DNA of 64,000 nucleotides from Psychrobacter sp. JCM 18901 (GTDB lineage: Bacteria; Pseudomonadota; Gammaproteobacteria; Pseudomonadales; Moraxellaceae). Below the pieces are notes generated by a model that saw nothing but the letters and a program-made list of their open reading frames with translations, did no database searches and was not told where the DNA came from. The position numbers and the translations under genes are program-made. Where the stretch lies: contig NZ_BAWH01000003.1 of the NCBI RefSeq assembly GCF_000586435.1, positions 62,001-126,000 on the forward strand, given 5' to 3'. Shown here in pieces: positions 20,775-34,056 of this stretch. How positions within the stretch are numbered: position 1 is the first letter of the stretch; every line of letters begins with the position of its first letter.

Positions 20775-21563
20775 TTAACTTCGAAAAAAATGAGTGCAGT
20801 AAAAAAATAAAGCAGCTAATATCAAGACGATAGAAAGACCTGTTTGAATGTCTAACCAAATACTGCCCCACACGCCAAGTGTCACACCCAGTTGAGCGAC
20901 TATCAACGCTATAATCACCATTTGTTTTGGCGATGCTGACCATAGACGTGCGGTCAGTGCAGGTAGCACTAATAATCCGCTGATTAATAGACTACCAACC
21001 GCCTGTAGAGCAATCGCACAAAACCCTGCCAGTACACCCATAAAAAACAGCCGTTGCCGTGTTGGGTTGATACCTTGAATACGTGCCAATGCTTCATGCG
21101 TTGCAAGCTTGATTTGCGCAGGCCAAATGTAGATAAGCAGTCCCAAGCCAGCTAATACGCTACCAGCAAGCAAAGGCAAATCTGCCCAATCGAGATCTAG
21201 CAAATTGCCGAATAAAAATCCGAGCACATTGGCCTGTTGGTCAGTCAATTGGGTCAAAGCCAGTAAGCCTAGGCACAGGAGAGACACTGACACGACTGCC
21301 AATACAGCATCCACTGGCAGACGCTCATCATCAATCAAGACCAGTCCCAGTACGACCATGACACTGACCAATGCAATGCCGATACCCATTGGTAATTGCC
21401 ACCACACAGCCAAAGCCACACCTAGCAACGTGCCATGAGCTAAGGCATCGGCGAAAAACGCCATACGCCGCCACAATACCAAGCAACCTAACGGCGCTGA
21501 TAATAACGCTAATATACTGCCAGCGATCCAAGCAGGCGCAATGATGGCTAACCAAGCAGTCAT
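20775..21563 (-). CDS. znuB: Zinc ABC transporter permease ZnuB
   Basis: 262-residue ABC-3 family permease with about seven to eight membrane segments. The phrase CLVLWRRMAFFADALAHGTLLGVAL near residue 27 is the typical ZnuB cytoplasmic coupling loop region. It forms the membrane channel for zinc delivered by ZnuA and driven by ZnuC. It is the last gene of zur-znuC-znuB on the minus strand, 112 bases after znuC. The frame is intact. Confidence 0.93.
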   Translation of the reverse strand: MTAWLAIIAPAWIAGSILALLSAPLGCLVLWRRMAFFADALAHGTLLGVALAVWWQLPMGIGIALVSVMVVLGLVLIDDERLPVDAVLAVVSVSLLCLGLLALTQLTDQQANVLGFLFGNLLDLDWADLPLLAGSVLAGLGLLIYIWPAQIKLATHEALARIQGINPTRQRLFFMGVLAGFCAIALQAVGSLLISGLLVLPALTARLWSASPKQMVIIALIVAQLGVTLGVWGSIWLDIQTGLSIVLILAALFFYCTHFFRS

Positions 21564-21675
21564 AATGAATGTCCGTAAAAATTTTTATAAAGAGTAAAGC
21601 CGTATTATTTATATGTTTAATAGTTTTGGCTTTAATGAGCTGGATTTCGACAATTTTGAACCTTGATTACTAACG

Positions 21676-22470
21676 CTATAACTCGCTTGGTGCATGGTGT
21701 TCGCAGGCATGATGCTGATGCACGTATGGCTGTTCATAATGATGACCAAATAGCTTTTGAAATTCAGTACTAATAGCCAGCTCGCTTGGTTGTCCTTCAC
21801 AGCAAATATGCTTATTCAAACAAATAACGCGGCGGCTGCCTTTCATGACCCAGTGCAAATCATGAGACACCACCAGCATGGCGCAACGTAAGAAATCAGG
21901 CAGCTCATCAATGAACTGATATAGCCAAACTTCAGTATCAGGATCGAGACCCTGCATCGGCTCGTCTAAAATAAGCAAATTGGGTTTGTCTAGTAGCGCT
22001 CTGGCCAATAGTACGCGCTGCGTCTCACCACCTGATAAATGCAACATCTGCCGTGACAGTAAATGCGTTAATGATAAGTTATCAAAAATAAACTGCCGCT
22101 GCTCAGGGGTTAGACGTTTCTTATCTGCTTGCGCCAACAAGTCGCAAACGCGCAATGGCAATATCGGTGGCACAGCAAATCGCTGCGGTACGTAGCCAAG
22201 CTGTAGCGGCTGATGTGCTGTCATAGAGCCATCAGTTGACTCAATTAAACCTAAAATAAGTTTGACTAGCGTTGACTTACCAGCACCATTGGGACCGATA
22301 AGGCTGACCGTCTCATTAACAGCAATGTCGATATCTATGTGAGAGAGCAGACGTTGAGGCCCAATATGGTAACTGATATTGTTTAAGCTCAATAATTTGT
22401 CAGCATTACTCACAGTACTGCTATTCGCAACAGTAGTATTTAACTGATTAGAAGGTAGGGTAGAGATATT
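21676..22470 (-). CDS. znuC: Zinc ABC transporter ATP-binding protein ZnuC
   Basis: ATPase of the ZnuABC zinc importer, about 264 residues from the ATG at 22470; upstream in-frame starts are possible. Walker A is GPNGAGKSTLVKL, the signature is LSGGETQRVLLARAL, Walker B is LLILDEPMQGLD and the switch histidine follows in VVSHDLHWV. The C-terminal end is rich in histidine (HHYEQPYVHQHHACEHH), common in ZnuC proteins and probably metal-binding. It lies between zur and znuB. Confidence 0.93.
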   Translation of the reverse strand, partial: NISTLPSNQLNTTVANSSTVSNADKLLSLNNISYHIGPQRLLSHIDIDIAVNETVSLIGPNGAGKSTLVKLILGLIESTDGSMTAHQPLQLGYVPQRFAVPPILPLRVCDLLAQADKKRLTPEQRQFIFDNLSLTHLLSRQMLHLSGGETQRVLLARALLDKPNLLILDEPMQGLDPDTEVWLYQFIDELPDFLRCAMLVVSHDLHWVMKGSRRVICLNKHICCEGQPSELAISTEFQKLFGHHYEQPYVHQHHACEHHAPSEL

Positions 22471-22551
22471 CATAATATGACAACGCATAGGTAAATAGAC
22501 AATCGACGAATCTTGCTTAAAACGTTTACACAAACTATAGTAGCTTTAATT

Positions 22552-23129
22552 TTACTGGCAAGCTTGGCAACGACCGCTAAGCTCAATAACACTACGCTCA
22601 ACCACAAACCCCACATCTTGCTCGGCAAAGCTCATCATTTCTTGAACGGGTAGACTGCTGCATTCTTGCACACGTTGACACTGATCGCAGATCAAGAATG
22701 CGGCTGTATGCTGGGCGCGAGGATGACAGCAAGGAACATAAGCATTGATAGAGGTCAACTGATGAATCAACCCTTCACTTAGCAAAAATTCTAAACTGCG
22801 ATAAACCGTTGGCGGCGCGACATTTTTCGGCGCTTGTTTTTTGGTTGTATTAGTGTCTACTGACAGTGTTGGTGAGCTCGCTACTTTTTGAATATCGCTG
22901 TTATCAGGTATAGACAGTCGCATTTGCTGCAACTGAGTGATTAGGTCATAAGCGCCGACGGGCTGATCTGCTCCAAGACCAATTGATATATCTGCTGACG
23001 CAAAAGCGTAAAGCGCGCGCCATTTAGACGACAATGTTCTTTAGCTGCTGCTAAGCGTTCATGAACATCATGCGGAGTCAGATCTTGCACATCATGCAAA
23101 TGTTCGCAAATCGATGAAGTAATAGACAT
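22552..23129 (-). CDS. zur: Zinc uptake regulator Zur (Fur family), one frame break
   Basis: Fur-family repressor that shuts off zinc import when zinc is bound. The start at 23129 has AGGAG ahead of it. The recognition-helix region reads PTVYRSLEFLLSEGLIHQL, and the structural zinc cysteines are in ICDQCQRV and GRCQACQ. The frame breaks near 22970: one G is missing so that LVLE should continue as ADQPVGAYDLITQLQQ. Repair gives 193 codons. A longer than usual linker follows the DNA-binding part. It heads zur-znuC-znuB and faces znuA across a Zur box. Confidence 0.9.
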
Positions 23130-23191
23130 GGTACAAGCTCCTAAAAATAGCATGGTAATCGCATGACATTTTTTATGATAGCGTTTTTTAT

Positions 23192-23206
23192 TGTTATAGT
23201 ATAACA
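23192..23206. promoter_or_regulatory. Zur operator between zur and znuA
   Basis: TGTTATAGTATAACA, a perfect inverted repeat around a single central base. It matches the core of the gammaproteobacterial Zur box (TGTTATAWTATAACA). It lies 63 bases from the zur start and 135 bases from the znuA start, placed to control both directions. Confidence 0.85.
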
Positions 23207-23340
23207 TACTAAAATAAGAACTGAGTGAATTGTCTTACTAGTAGTCTTGTATATCTACCCTTTTTACAGGAGTGGGGCAAGATACTATTACTCATACGTT
23301 CGTTATCCAACAATGCTATCTAACAATAAAAGAGCTTACT

Positions 23341-24236
23341 ATGAACGCTGTTTTTACTTACTCCGTACGTTCGCTTATCACATTACAGCGCTTGCTAATG
23401 ACAGGATTGATAGTCCTAGGGTCTTTCACACTGAGTGCACAAGCTGCAACGGTCAGTGTTAGCAATTATCCGCTATTCTTGTTAAGTGAAGCAGTAACAG
23501 AAGGCGCGCCGTCAGCCAAACGATTGTTGCAAACGGGGGAGGTGGGACATCATGGTAGTATCAGCCAGGTGATATCAAGTCAATCAAAGACAGTAAGTTT
23601 GTGGTATGGTTTGGTGAGCCGCTAGAAAACAATCTAGCAGCAAGTCTAAAAACAGCCCCAAATGCCATTGCTTTATTTGAGTTTGATGCATTCAATCGTC
23701 ATCCATTACGTGATATAAAGGGCGACGCTATCGCGGGTACACTAGATACACATATTTGGTTAGACCCTGAAAATGCCAAAGCCATTACCCGTGCATTGGC
23801 TGTGATTCATAGCCATGCCAATCCGCAATATAAAGACCTATACCAAGCCAACGCGAAAAAAAATTTGCACAGCAACTAGATAAAAAAAGTTACTGCATTG
23901 GAGCAAACCTCTATTAAAAGTGCCTCAAAAACACGACCTTATTGGGCCTATCATGATGCTTATCAATATATCGAAGACAGCTTACACTTAACGCTCGTTG
24001 GTAGCCTTAGCGTAGATCATCATCTATCACCCAAAGCAAGCCAACTCCGTTGGTTGAATGAGCAGCGCCCAGCCAAGCAAATGTGTTTGGTTAGTCCAAG
24101 TGAGCCGGCAAAGGGCTTACTTGCGAAGCTACAACCAGTGAAGAGTACGGTACAACCTGAAGATATGAGTAGTAGCGATGACTTTATCAGCGGTTGGCAG
24201 AGTATGGCCAAACAGATATATCAATGTATCTCATAA
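23341..24236 (+). CDS. znuA: Zinc ABC transporter substrate-binding protein ZnuA (three frame breaks)
   Basis: Periplasmic zinc-binding protein of ZnuABC. A signal peptide ends LSAQAA. Metal-site histidines fit EVGHHGS, DTHIWLDPENAKA and YWAYHDAYQY, with an acidic SSDDF near the end. Breaks: a lost C near 23574 (needs GSISPGDIKSIKDSKFVVWFG), A8 at 23866-23873 (needs 6 or 9, then FAQQLD), and A7 at 23882-23888 (needs 6, DKKVTALEQ). Repair gives about 298 codons. It is divergent from zur-znuCB and under the same Zur box. Confidence 0.88.
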
Positions 24237-24513
24237 TGTAATCAAAAACAGCAATTTGCTAGGATTGTTTGAGTTGGTTGTATAGCTTCGCTTTAAGCAT
24301 TTATTACAGACTACGTAATATAATAATCTTAGCAAAATGCGTTAGGTGACTGATAAAAGTCATATTTTACTTGCTTAATAGTTACGCTCTACCTATAATA
24401 AGTAGCGTTTTATTTTGGCCGAAAGGTAATGCCTGTGGAGTAAGTCATTCACGGATAAAATTATCATAAGTATGATATATTGTCCCAATGCTGTAAGGGC
24501 TATAGGAATACCG

Positions 24514-24913
24514 ATGACCAAGCCTGCCAAACGCACGCAAAAAGACAAGATTGGCATCTATATTAAACGACAAGCATGGATACTATTTATCCTTATTATC
24601 ATTGCTTGGATAGTAGATACTATTTGGTTACATAGTGAGCTTACGATAGCAAAAAGCACTGCAATTGGTGCGCTACTAAGTTTTATCACTCAAGCAGTAT
24701 TTGCGTTTTTTATTTTTTTGGTACACCGGATATCGCGCGCGCCAACACATCGTTAGCCAGCTATATCGGGGTCAGATGTCAAAATGGTTATTGACCGTGT
24801 TTGGTTTTGCACTAATTTTTATTACCGTACAACCCCTATCTGCGCCAGCGCTGTTTATCGGTTTTATGGTAATGCAAATTAGTCACAGTTGGATGTTGTG
24901 GCATATACGCTAG
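24514..24913 (+). CDS. atpI: ATP synthase subunit I (AtpI), one frame break
   Basis: Small membrane protein encoded ahead of the F1Fo genes, thought to help assemble the c-ring. About 132 residues with four membrane segments. The frame breaks at T7 24713-24719. With six T residues the protein reads FFIFWYTGYRARQHIVSQLYRGQ, where the basic GYRARQ loop is typical of AtpI. A neighbouring T6 run (24706-24711) is correct, so not every run is affected. It is followed by an unusual 677-base gap that contains a terminator before atpB. Confidence 0.85.
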
Positions 24914-25590
24914 CGCTAATAAATGATCGCTAAACAGATGGTTTATTAATAGTACTGGCAAGTCACCCTGCCGTCCAGCTTCTCTATGACTAGTTCGAAA
25001 AGTCGAAGCACAACGCTGTCTTAGGATAGCACCAGTGATTATAAAGACCGCACTATGAGTCTCAATGTTAGACGTAGTATGCAGTGAGAGGGTAGGGGTT
25101 ATTCAACTATCTGTATCGCTGATAATTAGAGTACGGTTATCTAATTATGGTTAGTGGTTATATTAGCAAGTAAAACTGGTGGCTAACTTATTCATACAGT
25201 GGATAAAAAAATCACAATTGACTTTACACGAATACAACGCTGCATTAATATAGGCGGCTAAATATTTTGCTTATAAGCGCTACATTAAGCGCCGATCGTA
25301 AAAAAACGGTCAGTGGGCAAGCACATATATAATAATTTTGCGTATAAAAATGCAAGGGCTATTACTGAGTTATCATAAGCCCTTTTTTGATAGCTAAAAT
25401 TTATCTCACGCTATCAAATACTGCATATTAGTAATAGAACTATGGGTTGGATGTTGTTGGTTACATGAGTGATTTAGTACGGTTTATTTATTTGCTTAAT
25501 AGCAAGATAGATATAAATACTACACCTCATCAGATGACAACCATATTTTTGGTAGTTGATTAAATCGTTGATTAATAAGAAGCTTACATT
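24914..25590. other. Long spacer inside the atp cluster
   Basis: 677 bases between atpI and atpB. It contains an A7-loop hairpin (GATCGT...ACGGTC, about 25292-25314), a TATAAT at 25328 and an intrinsic terminator at 25354-25388. The remaining 200 bases before atpB must hold its promoter. No open reading frame is convincing. Confidence 0.6.
25354..25388 (+). terminator. Intrinsic terminator between atpI and atpB
   Basis: AAGGGCT stem pairs with AGCCCTT around a 17-base loop and runs into six T residues. It separates atpI from the structural ATP synthase genes. Confidence 0.7.
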
Positions 25591-26458
<868 letters not shown>

Positions 26459-26473
26459 TTAGACATTCAATAG

Positions 26474-26740
<267 letters not shown>

Positions 26741-26857
26741 TCCGAAAGCTCAGTTGTAAATGTTTGGTATTCGGAGACTTTCTATCAAATATAGTCAAGA
26801 TTTGACTACCAAACATGATCAATGAAACTGATTTTTCATTAACAAAGAGGTGATCAC

Positions 26858-27329
26858 GTGAATATCAATTTTACCCTCGTCGGTCAAGCCATTGCTTTTG
26901 CAATATTTGTGATTTTTTTGCATGAAATTCGTGTGGCCACCACTTATCGGTGCCATCAATGAGCGTCAGCGTAAAATTGCTGAAGGTCTGAATGCCGCAG
27001 AAAAAGCAAAAGCAGATTTGGCGACCGCGGAGCAAAATGTCCAGCAGGAACTTGATCTTGCAAAGACCAAGGCTGCCGCTCTAATCGAGCAAGCGAACAA
27101 GAGTGCCAATCAGCTCGTCGAAGATGCAAAATCGCAAGCCCAAGCGGAAGGCGAGCGCATTCGTCAACAAGCGCAAGCATCTATCGATCAAGAAATCAAT
27201 CAAGCGCGTGAATCATTGCGTGCCCAAGTTGCTGAACTGGCTGTACTTGGTGCAGAGAAGATTTTGCAAGACAAAGTCGATGTGCAAAAACATGCCAGTA
27301 TGTTAGACCAACTGGCGGCGAAGCTGTAA
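26858..27329 (+). CDS. atpF: ATP synthase Fo subunit b (one frame break)
   Basis: Peripheral-stalk subunit: one N-terminal membrane helix then a long coiled coil rich in A, K, E and Q. It starts at GTG 26858 with AAGAGGTGATCAC upstream. The T7 run at 26913-26919 breaks the frame. With six the protein begins [20 protein letters not shown] and continues [17 protein letters not shown], the classic subunit b opening. Repair gives 157 codons, exactly the E. coli-type length. Confidence 0.94.
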
Positions 27330-27342
27330 TTGTGAGGATATA

Positions 27343-27966
27343 ATGGCTGACTTATCAACCTTAGCACGACCGTACGCTAAAGCCGCGTTTGACTATGCCA
27401 ACGAAAACGGCGCAGTCAACGAGTGGGAAAACTTCTTACTTGTTGCTAGCACTGTTGTCAATGACAAGTCGTTCAGTACTTGGCTAGACAATCCAGCTGT
27501 TTCTGCTGAGCATAAGTCAGCTGCTTTGGTCGATCTTTATGATACGCAAGTAGCTAGCGCTAATGATTCTGCTTTCAAGCAGTTATTAAGCGAAGCTCAA
27601 GGGACTAGCCTTGACAGTAACGTAAGCTATCCAAAAGTATCAGTAGCACTTAGTAACTTCGTTAAACAGTTATCAGAACAAGAGCGTCTGGCGCTGCTTC
27701 CTGAAGTTTATGAGCATTATCGCCGTCACAAGGCAATAAGCTTAAAGCAGCTTGACGCATATGTGACCTCTGCCTACCCATTGACTGACGCTCAACGTGA
27801 AACGATTCAAGCACGTCTTGCTGCCTCGCTAAATGCGAGTGTGGTGATTCACGAATCAGTTGATCCAAGTCTATTGGCAGGCGCTACAATCAAAGTCGGT
27901 GACAAAGTCATTGATGATTCGATGCGCGGCAAGTTACAACAGTTAAAAACACAGCTAACTGCCTAA
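27343..27966 (+). CDS. atpH: ATP synthase F1 subunit delta
   Basis: 207-residue delta subunit linking the peripheral stalk to F1. It opens with [15 protein letters not shown], the family N-terminal helix, and the C-terminal region has [25 protein letters not shown], the delta signature. It is about 30 residues longer than the E. coli subunit, with the extra residues in the middle helix region. The frame is intact. It lies 13 bases after atpF. Confidence 0.94.
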   Translation: MADLSTLARPYAKAAFDYANENGAVNEWENFLLVASTVVNDKSFSTWLDNPAVSAEHKSAALVDLYDTQVASANDSAFKQLLSEAQGTSLDSNVSYPKVSVALSNFVKQLSEQERLALLPEVYEHYRRHKAISLKQLDAYVTSAYPLTDAQRETIQARLAASLNASVVIHESVDPSLLAGATIKVGDKVIDDSMRGKLQQLKTQLTA

Positions 27967-28059
27967 TGCCAATCATCAATATAGTCAAATATTGGCTGTA
28001 TGATTATAAGAGCAATTAAGTCAGTGGGCGGGTTATCATAAATTAAAGGAAACAAGGCA

Positions 28060-29604
28060 ATGCAACAATTGAATCCAGCGGAAATCAGTAACCTGATTAA
28101 GCAGCGTATTCAAGACCTTGATGCGGGTGCAACTGCAAAGAATGAAGGCACGATTGTCAAAGTATCTGACGGTATCGTGCAGATTCATGGTCTTGAAGAT
28201 GCCATGTACGGCGAAATGATTGAGTTTGAAGGCGAAATCTACGGAATGGCGCTTAACTTAGAGCGTGATTCTGTTGGCGCGGTAGTACTTGGTGATTACC
28301 TAAAGCTGCAAGAAGGTCAAAAAGCCTATTGTACTGGTCGTATTCTTGAAGTACCAGTAGGTCCTGAGCTGTTAGGCCGTGTTGTTGATGCTTTGGGTAA
28401 TCCTATTGATGGCAAAGGTCCTATCGATGCCAAAATGACTGATAAAGTCGAAAAGATCGCTCCAGGCGTTATCGACCGTCAATCAGTAGATCAACCAGTA
28501 ATGACTGGTTATAAAGCTGTTGATACCATGATTCCAATCGGTCGTGGTCAGCGTGAGCTTATCATTGGTGACCGTCAGACTGGTAAAACAGCAATGGCTA
28601 TCGATGCGATCATCGCACAGAAAGCTTCAGGCATTAAATGTGTATACGTGGCTATCGGACAGAAACGTTCGACTATCGCTAACGTAGTACGTAAGCTTGA
28701 GCAAACTGGCGCACTAGAATATACCACTGTTGTGGTTGCTTCAGCATCAGAGCCTGCAGCACTTCAGTATATCGCACCGTACTCAGGTTGTACGATGGGC
28801 GAATACTTCCGTGACCGCGGTGAAGATGCACTGATTGTATTTGATGATTTATCAAAGCAAGCAGTTGCTTATCGTCAGATTTCACTACTATTACGTCGTC
28901 CGCCAGGTCGTGAAGCTTATCCTGGTGACGTATTCTATTTACACTCACGCCTACTTGAGCGTGCATCACGTGTAAATGCTGATTATGTAGAAAAGTTCAC
29001 TAACGGTGAAGTGAAAGGTAAAACTGGTTCTTTAACCGCACTACCAATCATTGAAACACAAGCTGGTGACGTATCTGCATTCGTACCAACCAACGTGATT
29101 TCGATCACTGATGGTCAGATCTTCCTAGAGTCTAGCTTGTTCGCCTCAGGTATCCGTCCAGCAGTAAACGCTGGTATCTCGGTATCTCGTGTTGGTGGTG
29201 CCGCTCAGACTAAGATCATCAAAAAGCTATCTGGTGGTATTCGTACCGCTCTAGCTCAATATCGTGAATTAGCAGCATTTGCTCAGTTCGCATCAGATCT
29301 TGATGACGCAACTCGCGAACAGCTTGATCATGGTGAGCGTGTGACTGAATTGATGAAGCAGAAGCAGTATCAGCCGATGTCAATCTCTGAGCAAGCAGCC
29401 GTTATCTATGCTTCAAACGAAGGCTTCTTAGCTGACGTACCTGTCGAAAAGATTGGTTCTTTCGAAGAAGCGTACCTACGTTATATGCATGATGAGCAAA
29501 GTGAATTGATGCGTGAGATTGATGACACTGCGAACTACAATGATGATATCGCAGGTCGTTTAAAGTCATCTCTAGAGACCTTTAAACAAAATCACAGTTA
29601 TTAA
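28060..29604 (+). CDS. atpA: ATP synthase F1 subunit alpha
   Basis: 514 residues. The P-loop is [11 protein letters not shown] near residue 170, the arginine finger region is [20 protein letters not shown], and the N-terminal beta-barrel opens after [17 protein letters not shown]. It forms the non-catalytic nucleotide sites of the alpha3beta3 head. AAAGGAAACAAGGCA precedes the ATG. Its frame is intact. Confidence 0.98.
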   Translation: MQQLNPAEISNLIKQRIQDLDAGATAKNEGTIVKVSDGIVQIHGLEDAMYGEMIEFEGEIYGMALNLERDSVGAVVLGDYLKLQEGQKAYCTGRILEVPVGPELLGRVVDALGNPIDGKGPIDAKMTDKVEKIAPGVIDRQSVDQPVMTGYKAVDTMIPIGRGQRELIIGDRQTGKTAMAIDAIIAQKASGIKCVYVAIGQKRSTIANVVRKLEQTGALEYTTVVVASASEPAALQYIAPYSGCTMGEYFRDRGEDALIVFDDLSKQAVAYRQISLLLRRPPGREAYPGDVFYLHSRLLERASRVNADYVEKFTNGEVKGKTGSLTALPIIETQAGDVSAFVPTNVISITDGQIFLESSLFASGIRPAVNAGISVSRVGGAAQTKIIKKLSGGIRTALAQYRELAAFAQFASDLDDATREQLDHGERVTELMKQKQYQPMSISEQAAVIYASNEGFLADVPVEKIGSFEEAYLRYMHDEQSELMREIDDTANYNDDIAGRLKSSLETFKQNHSY

Positions 29605-29820
29605 TTTAACGGGTTAAGCCGAATTGGTTATAACTGTAGCTTAGAGCTGATAAAGTGGCGCGTTGTCTGACCAGATATTTGCGCCACTGTTTTAACCATT
29701 ATCGGTATTAGATCGCGTAATGCCACAAGATATAAAATGTTATTCTGTAGGACTGATGTTGTATATCAAACGATTGTCGCATGCGCCAATGCTTTTTAAC
29801 CCTCTTATATTGGAATCATT

Positions 29821-30702
29821 ATGGCAAGCTTAAAAGAGATACGTGCCAAAGTCACCAGTATTAAAAGCACCCAGAAAATTACTCGTGCTATGCAAATGGT
29901 AGCGGCAAGTAAAATGCGCCGTGCGCAAGAGCGCATGGACGTGGGTCGCCCGTATGCTGATAGTATGCGCCGGGTTATTTCACATTTGGTGCATGCCTCA
30001 TCAGACTATAAACATCCGTATATGGTATCGCGTCCAGTCAATAAGGTTGGCTATATTGTCATTACCTCTGACCGTGGCCTAGCGGGTGGTTTGAATATTA
30101 ACTTATTCAAAGCCCTAACTAAAAGTATCCAAGATTATCAAGATCAGTCTGTACAGGCTGAGTTTGCAGTCATCGGTGCCAAAGGTGTGAGTTTCTTCAA
30201 AAACTTTGGTGGTAAAGTTACGTCGGCTGTGACCGATTATGGCGATAAACCAACGTTTGAACAATTGAATGCACCGGTTCAAGCGATGCTTGAAGACTAT
30301 AATAACGGCAATATTGACCGTATTTATGTAGTCTATAACCGATTCGTCAATGCAATGACTCAGAAACCAACGGTTAATCAGTTGGTTCCTCTACCAGAGC
30401 AGTCATTTGATGATGAAGACAGTGGTCTACAGACAGAACTTAGCTGGGATTATATCTACGAGCCTGACATCAAGACGTTAATTGATGAATTGCTTGGTCG
30501 CTATATTGAGTCGATTGTTTATCAAGCGGTAATGGAAAACATTGCCTCTGAGCAGTCTTCACGTATGGTTGCGATGAAAGCGGCAACAGATAATGCTGGT
30601 GACCTTATTAACGATTTACAGTTGGTTTATAACAAGCTGCGTCAAGCGGCGATTACCCGAGAAATCTCGGAAATCGTTGGCGGTGCTGCTGCTGTTTCAT
30701 AA
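29821..30702 (+). CDS. atpG: ATP synthase F1 subunit gamma
   Basis: 293-residue central shaft of F1. The N-terminal helix [33 protein letters not shown] and the C-terminal helix ending [25 protein letters not shown] form the rotating coiled coil. [12 protein letters not shown] is also a family mark. A 216-base spacer separates it from atpA, rather long for this operon. The frame is intact. Confidence 0.97.
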   Translation: MASLKEIRAKVTSIKSTQKITRAMQMVAASKMRRAQERMDVGRPYADSMRRVISHLVHASSDYKHPYMVSRPVNKVGYIVITSDRGLAGGLNINLFKALTKSIQDYQDQSVQAEFAVIGAKGVSFFKNFGGKVTSAVTDYGDKPTFEQLNAPVQAMLEDYNNGNIDRIYVVYNRFVNAMTQKPTVNQLVPLPEQSFDDEDSGLQTELSWDYIYEPDIKTLIDELLGRYIESIVYQAVMENIASEQSSRMVAMKAATDNAGDLINDLQLVYNKLRQAAITREISEIVGGAAAVS

Positions 30703-30722
30703 TTGACTACACCTATATATAG

Positions 30723-32165
<1,443 letters not shown>

Positions 32166-32289
32166 GTCAGCGTAAGTTGTATAAGCATAAGCTAACGAGT
32201 AGATATAATATAAACCTTGTATCTACTCTTCAGTAACGCATCGCAGTTTTACTGTTTTTTGATCGCGCTTTGATGGTAAGGAATTAAGT

Positions 32290-32706
32290 ATGGCAACGTT
32301 ACAATGTCGCGTCGTAAGTGCTCGTGAAGAGTTGTATTCAGGCGAAATTAGCATGTTAATAGCTACTGGTACCGAAGGCGAGATTGGTGTATTGCCAGGT
32401 CACACACCGCTTATTACTTTGTTAAAGCCAGGTGCAATGCGAGTGCAAACACCAAATGGTGAAGAAGAAATAATTTATGTCTCAGGTGGTGTACTAGAAG
32501 TACAACCTAAGATGGTTACCGTATTGGCTGACACCGCTATGCGTGCAAGCAATCTTGATGAAAGTAAGATTGTCGAAGCTCGCAAGAAAGCTGAGCAAAT
32601 GCTAGTAAACCAGTCTGATACACTACAGACTAATGCAGCTTTAGCCTCACTTGCAGAGTCAGTAGGACAGCTACAGACTATTCGCAAGTACAAAAATCGC
32701 GTGTAA
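32290..32706 (+). CDS. atpC: ATP synthase F1 subunit epsilon
   Basis: 138 residues. The N-terminal beta sandwich has the family phrase GEIGVLPGHTPLITLLKPG, and the C-terminal helical hairpin (ARKKAEQML...SVGQLQTIRKYK) is the regulatory, ATP-hydrolysis-inhibiting part. It couples the gamma shaft to the c-ring. It is the last gene of the atp cluster; repeats and a terminator follow. Confidence 0.96.
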   Translation: MATLQCRVVSAREELYSGEISMLIATGTEGEIGVLPGHTPLITLLKPGAMRVQTPNGEEEIIYVSGGVLEVQPKMVTVLADTAMRASNLDESKIVEARKKAEQMLVNQSDTLQTNAALASLAESVGQLQTIRKYKNRV

Positions 32707-32707
32707 T

Positions 32708-32768
32708 TTATCACTGTTAGTTATAGTTATCACTGTTAGCGATAGATAGTTATCTGAAGCTAACAGTG
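32708..32768 (+). repeat. Direct and inverted repeat cluster after atpC
   Basis: TTATCACTGTTAG occurs twice (32708-32720 and 32727-32739) and its inverse GCTAACAGTG once (32759-32768). The second copy pairs perfectly over ten bases with the inverse copy, and an inner AGATA-GT-TATCT stem extends the hairpin. The first copy could pair with the same arm instead, giving two exclusive folds. Confidence 0.75.
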
Positions 32769-32781
32769 TAGTTGAAGACAG

Positions 32782-32813
32782 AAAGCAGTCCATTATATGG
32801 GCTGCTTTTTTTT
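32782..32813 (+). terminator. Intrinsic terminator of the atp operon
   Basis: AAAGCAGTCC-ATTATAT-GGGCTGCTTT stem with one G-T pair followed by eight T residues. Confidence 0.9.
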
Positions 32814-33339
32814 ATGTCTGTTAGTTTGAATTTGCCAATGCTATGGCTGCTACTTTTACTTATATCAGTGTTTGGACAGATAAGTATTTTATGAGCCTCC
32901 GTTAATTATCGTTTGAGAACAAGATAATATTGGATTTCCTTAAAATGCCACTAGCAGTAAGGGTAATATGTGGTTATATTAGACTATGAAATATCGTAAG
33001 TATGGAGTGATACTGTGGTGCGTCTGTGCGATGTAAGACACTAACATTGGTTATTAAGATGCGCTCTGGTTGTAAGTATTTAACGAAAACGAAATTACTG
33101 CCTATTATTGAGATAGGTAGGATTATTCTTGGACGCAAACTAAAGTTTTATTAGAGGTAGTTTATAGGTTTTGTTAACGACTATCAGCTATAGTATAGGA
33201 AGCTGTAGGTTTAATAGTATACTGTGCTACCAACTTTGTAACAGCTATACGAACATCAATTGTACCGCTTTATGGTGCTATTAATTTTACCGCTCTTACT
33301 TTTACTGCTTTTAAATTAGATGTATTAGAGGATATAACA

Positions 33340-34056
33340 ATGACAACGACTGAAGAAGACAACACCCCCCGAATCCTGATTGTTGAAGATGATGAGCGTC
33401 TGGCCATGTTGACTCAAGATTACTTGGTCAAAAATGGTTTAGAAGTGGCAATTGAAACTGACGGTAACCGTGCTATTCGCCGCATTGTCAATGAACAACC
33501 AGATATGGTCGTACTTGATGTCATGCTACCTGGTAGCGACGGATTGACAGTTTGCCGTGAAGTTCGCCCGCACTATCAAAATCCTATTTTGATGCTGACT
33601 GCGCGTACCGAAGATATGGATCAAGTATTGGGTCTAGAGATGGGTGCTGATGATTATGTCGCCAAACCTGCTCAGCCGCGCGTATTGCTCGCTCGTATCC
33701 GTGCTTTATTACGTCGTTCAGAAAACGCACCATCAGAAGATGTGCCGCAGCGTTTAGAGTTTGGCGAGTTAGTCATTGACAACGGTGGTCGCTCAGTCAA
33801 TCTAGGTGATGAGCTGGTTGATTTTACTAGCGCTGAATATGATCTATTGTGGTTACTTGCTTCTAACGCAGGTCGCATTTTATCTCGTGAAGATATCTTT
33901 GAGCGTCTACGTGGTATTGAGTATGATGGTCAGGATCGTTCAATTGATGTGCGTATTTCACGTATTCGTCCAAAAATCGGTGATGATCCAGAAAATCCAA
34001 AGCGTATCAAAACCGTACGTAGTAAAGGTTATCTGTTTGTGAAAGAAGGCAACTAA
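33340..34056 (+). CDS. bfmR: Response regulator BfmR (OmpR/RstA family)
   Basis: 238 residues, the same length as Acinetobacter BfmR, which controls envelope stress, capsule and biofilm genes. The receiver domain has the acidic pair in LIVEDDERLA, the phosphoacceptor aspartate in VVLDVMLPGSDG near residue 65 and the conserved lysine in DDYVAKPAQP. The C-terminal winged helix has DFTSAEYDLLWLLASNAGRILSRE and VDVRISRIRPKI. Its partner kinase lies downstream, but behind a terminator. The name is by recalled similarity, RstA being the E. coli counterpart. Confidence 0.9.
   Translation: MTTTEEDNTPRILIVEDDERLAMLTQDYLVKNGLEVAIETDGNRAIRRIVNEQPDMVVLDVMLPGSDGLTVCREVRPHYQNPILMLTARTEDMDQVLGLEMGADDYVAKPAQPRVLLARIRALLRRSENAPSEDVPQRLEFGELVIDNGGRSVNLGDELVDFTSAEYDLLWLLASNAGRILSREDIFERLRGIEYDGQDRSIDVRISRIRPKIGDDPENPKRIKTVRSKGYLFVKEGN

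Larger units (their letters stand above)
32707..33339. other. Spacer between atpC and bfmR
   Basis: 633 bases. The first 110 hold a structured repeat element and the atpC terminator. The remaining 500 are AT-rich and must contain the bfmR promoter. No convincing open frame was seen. Confidence 0.5.
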
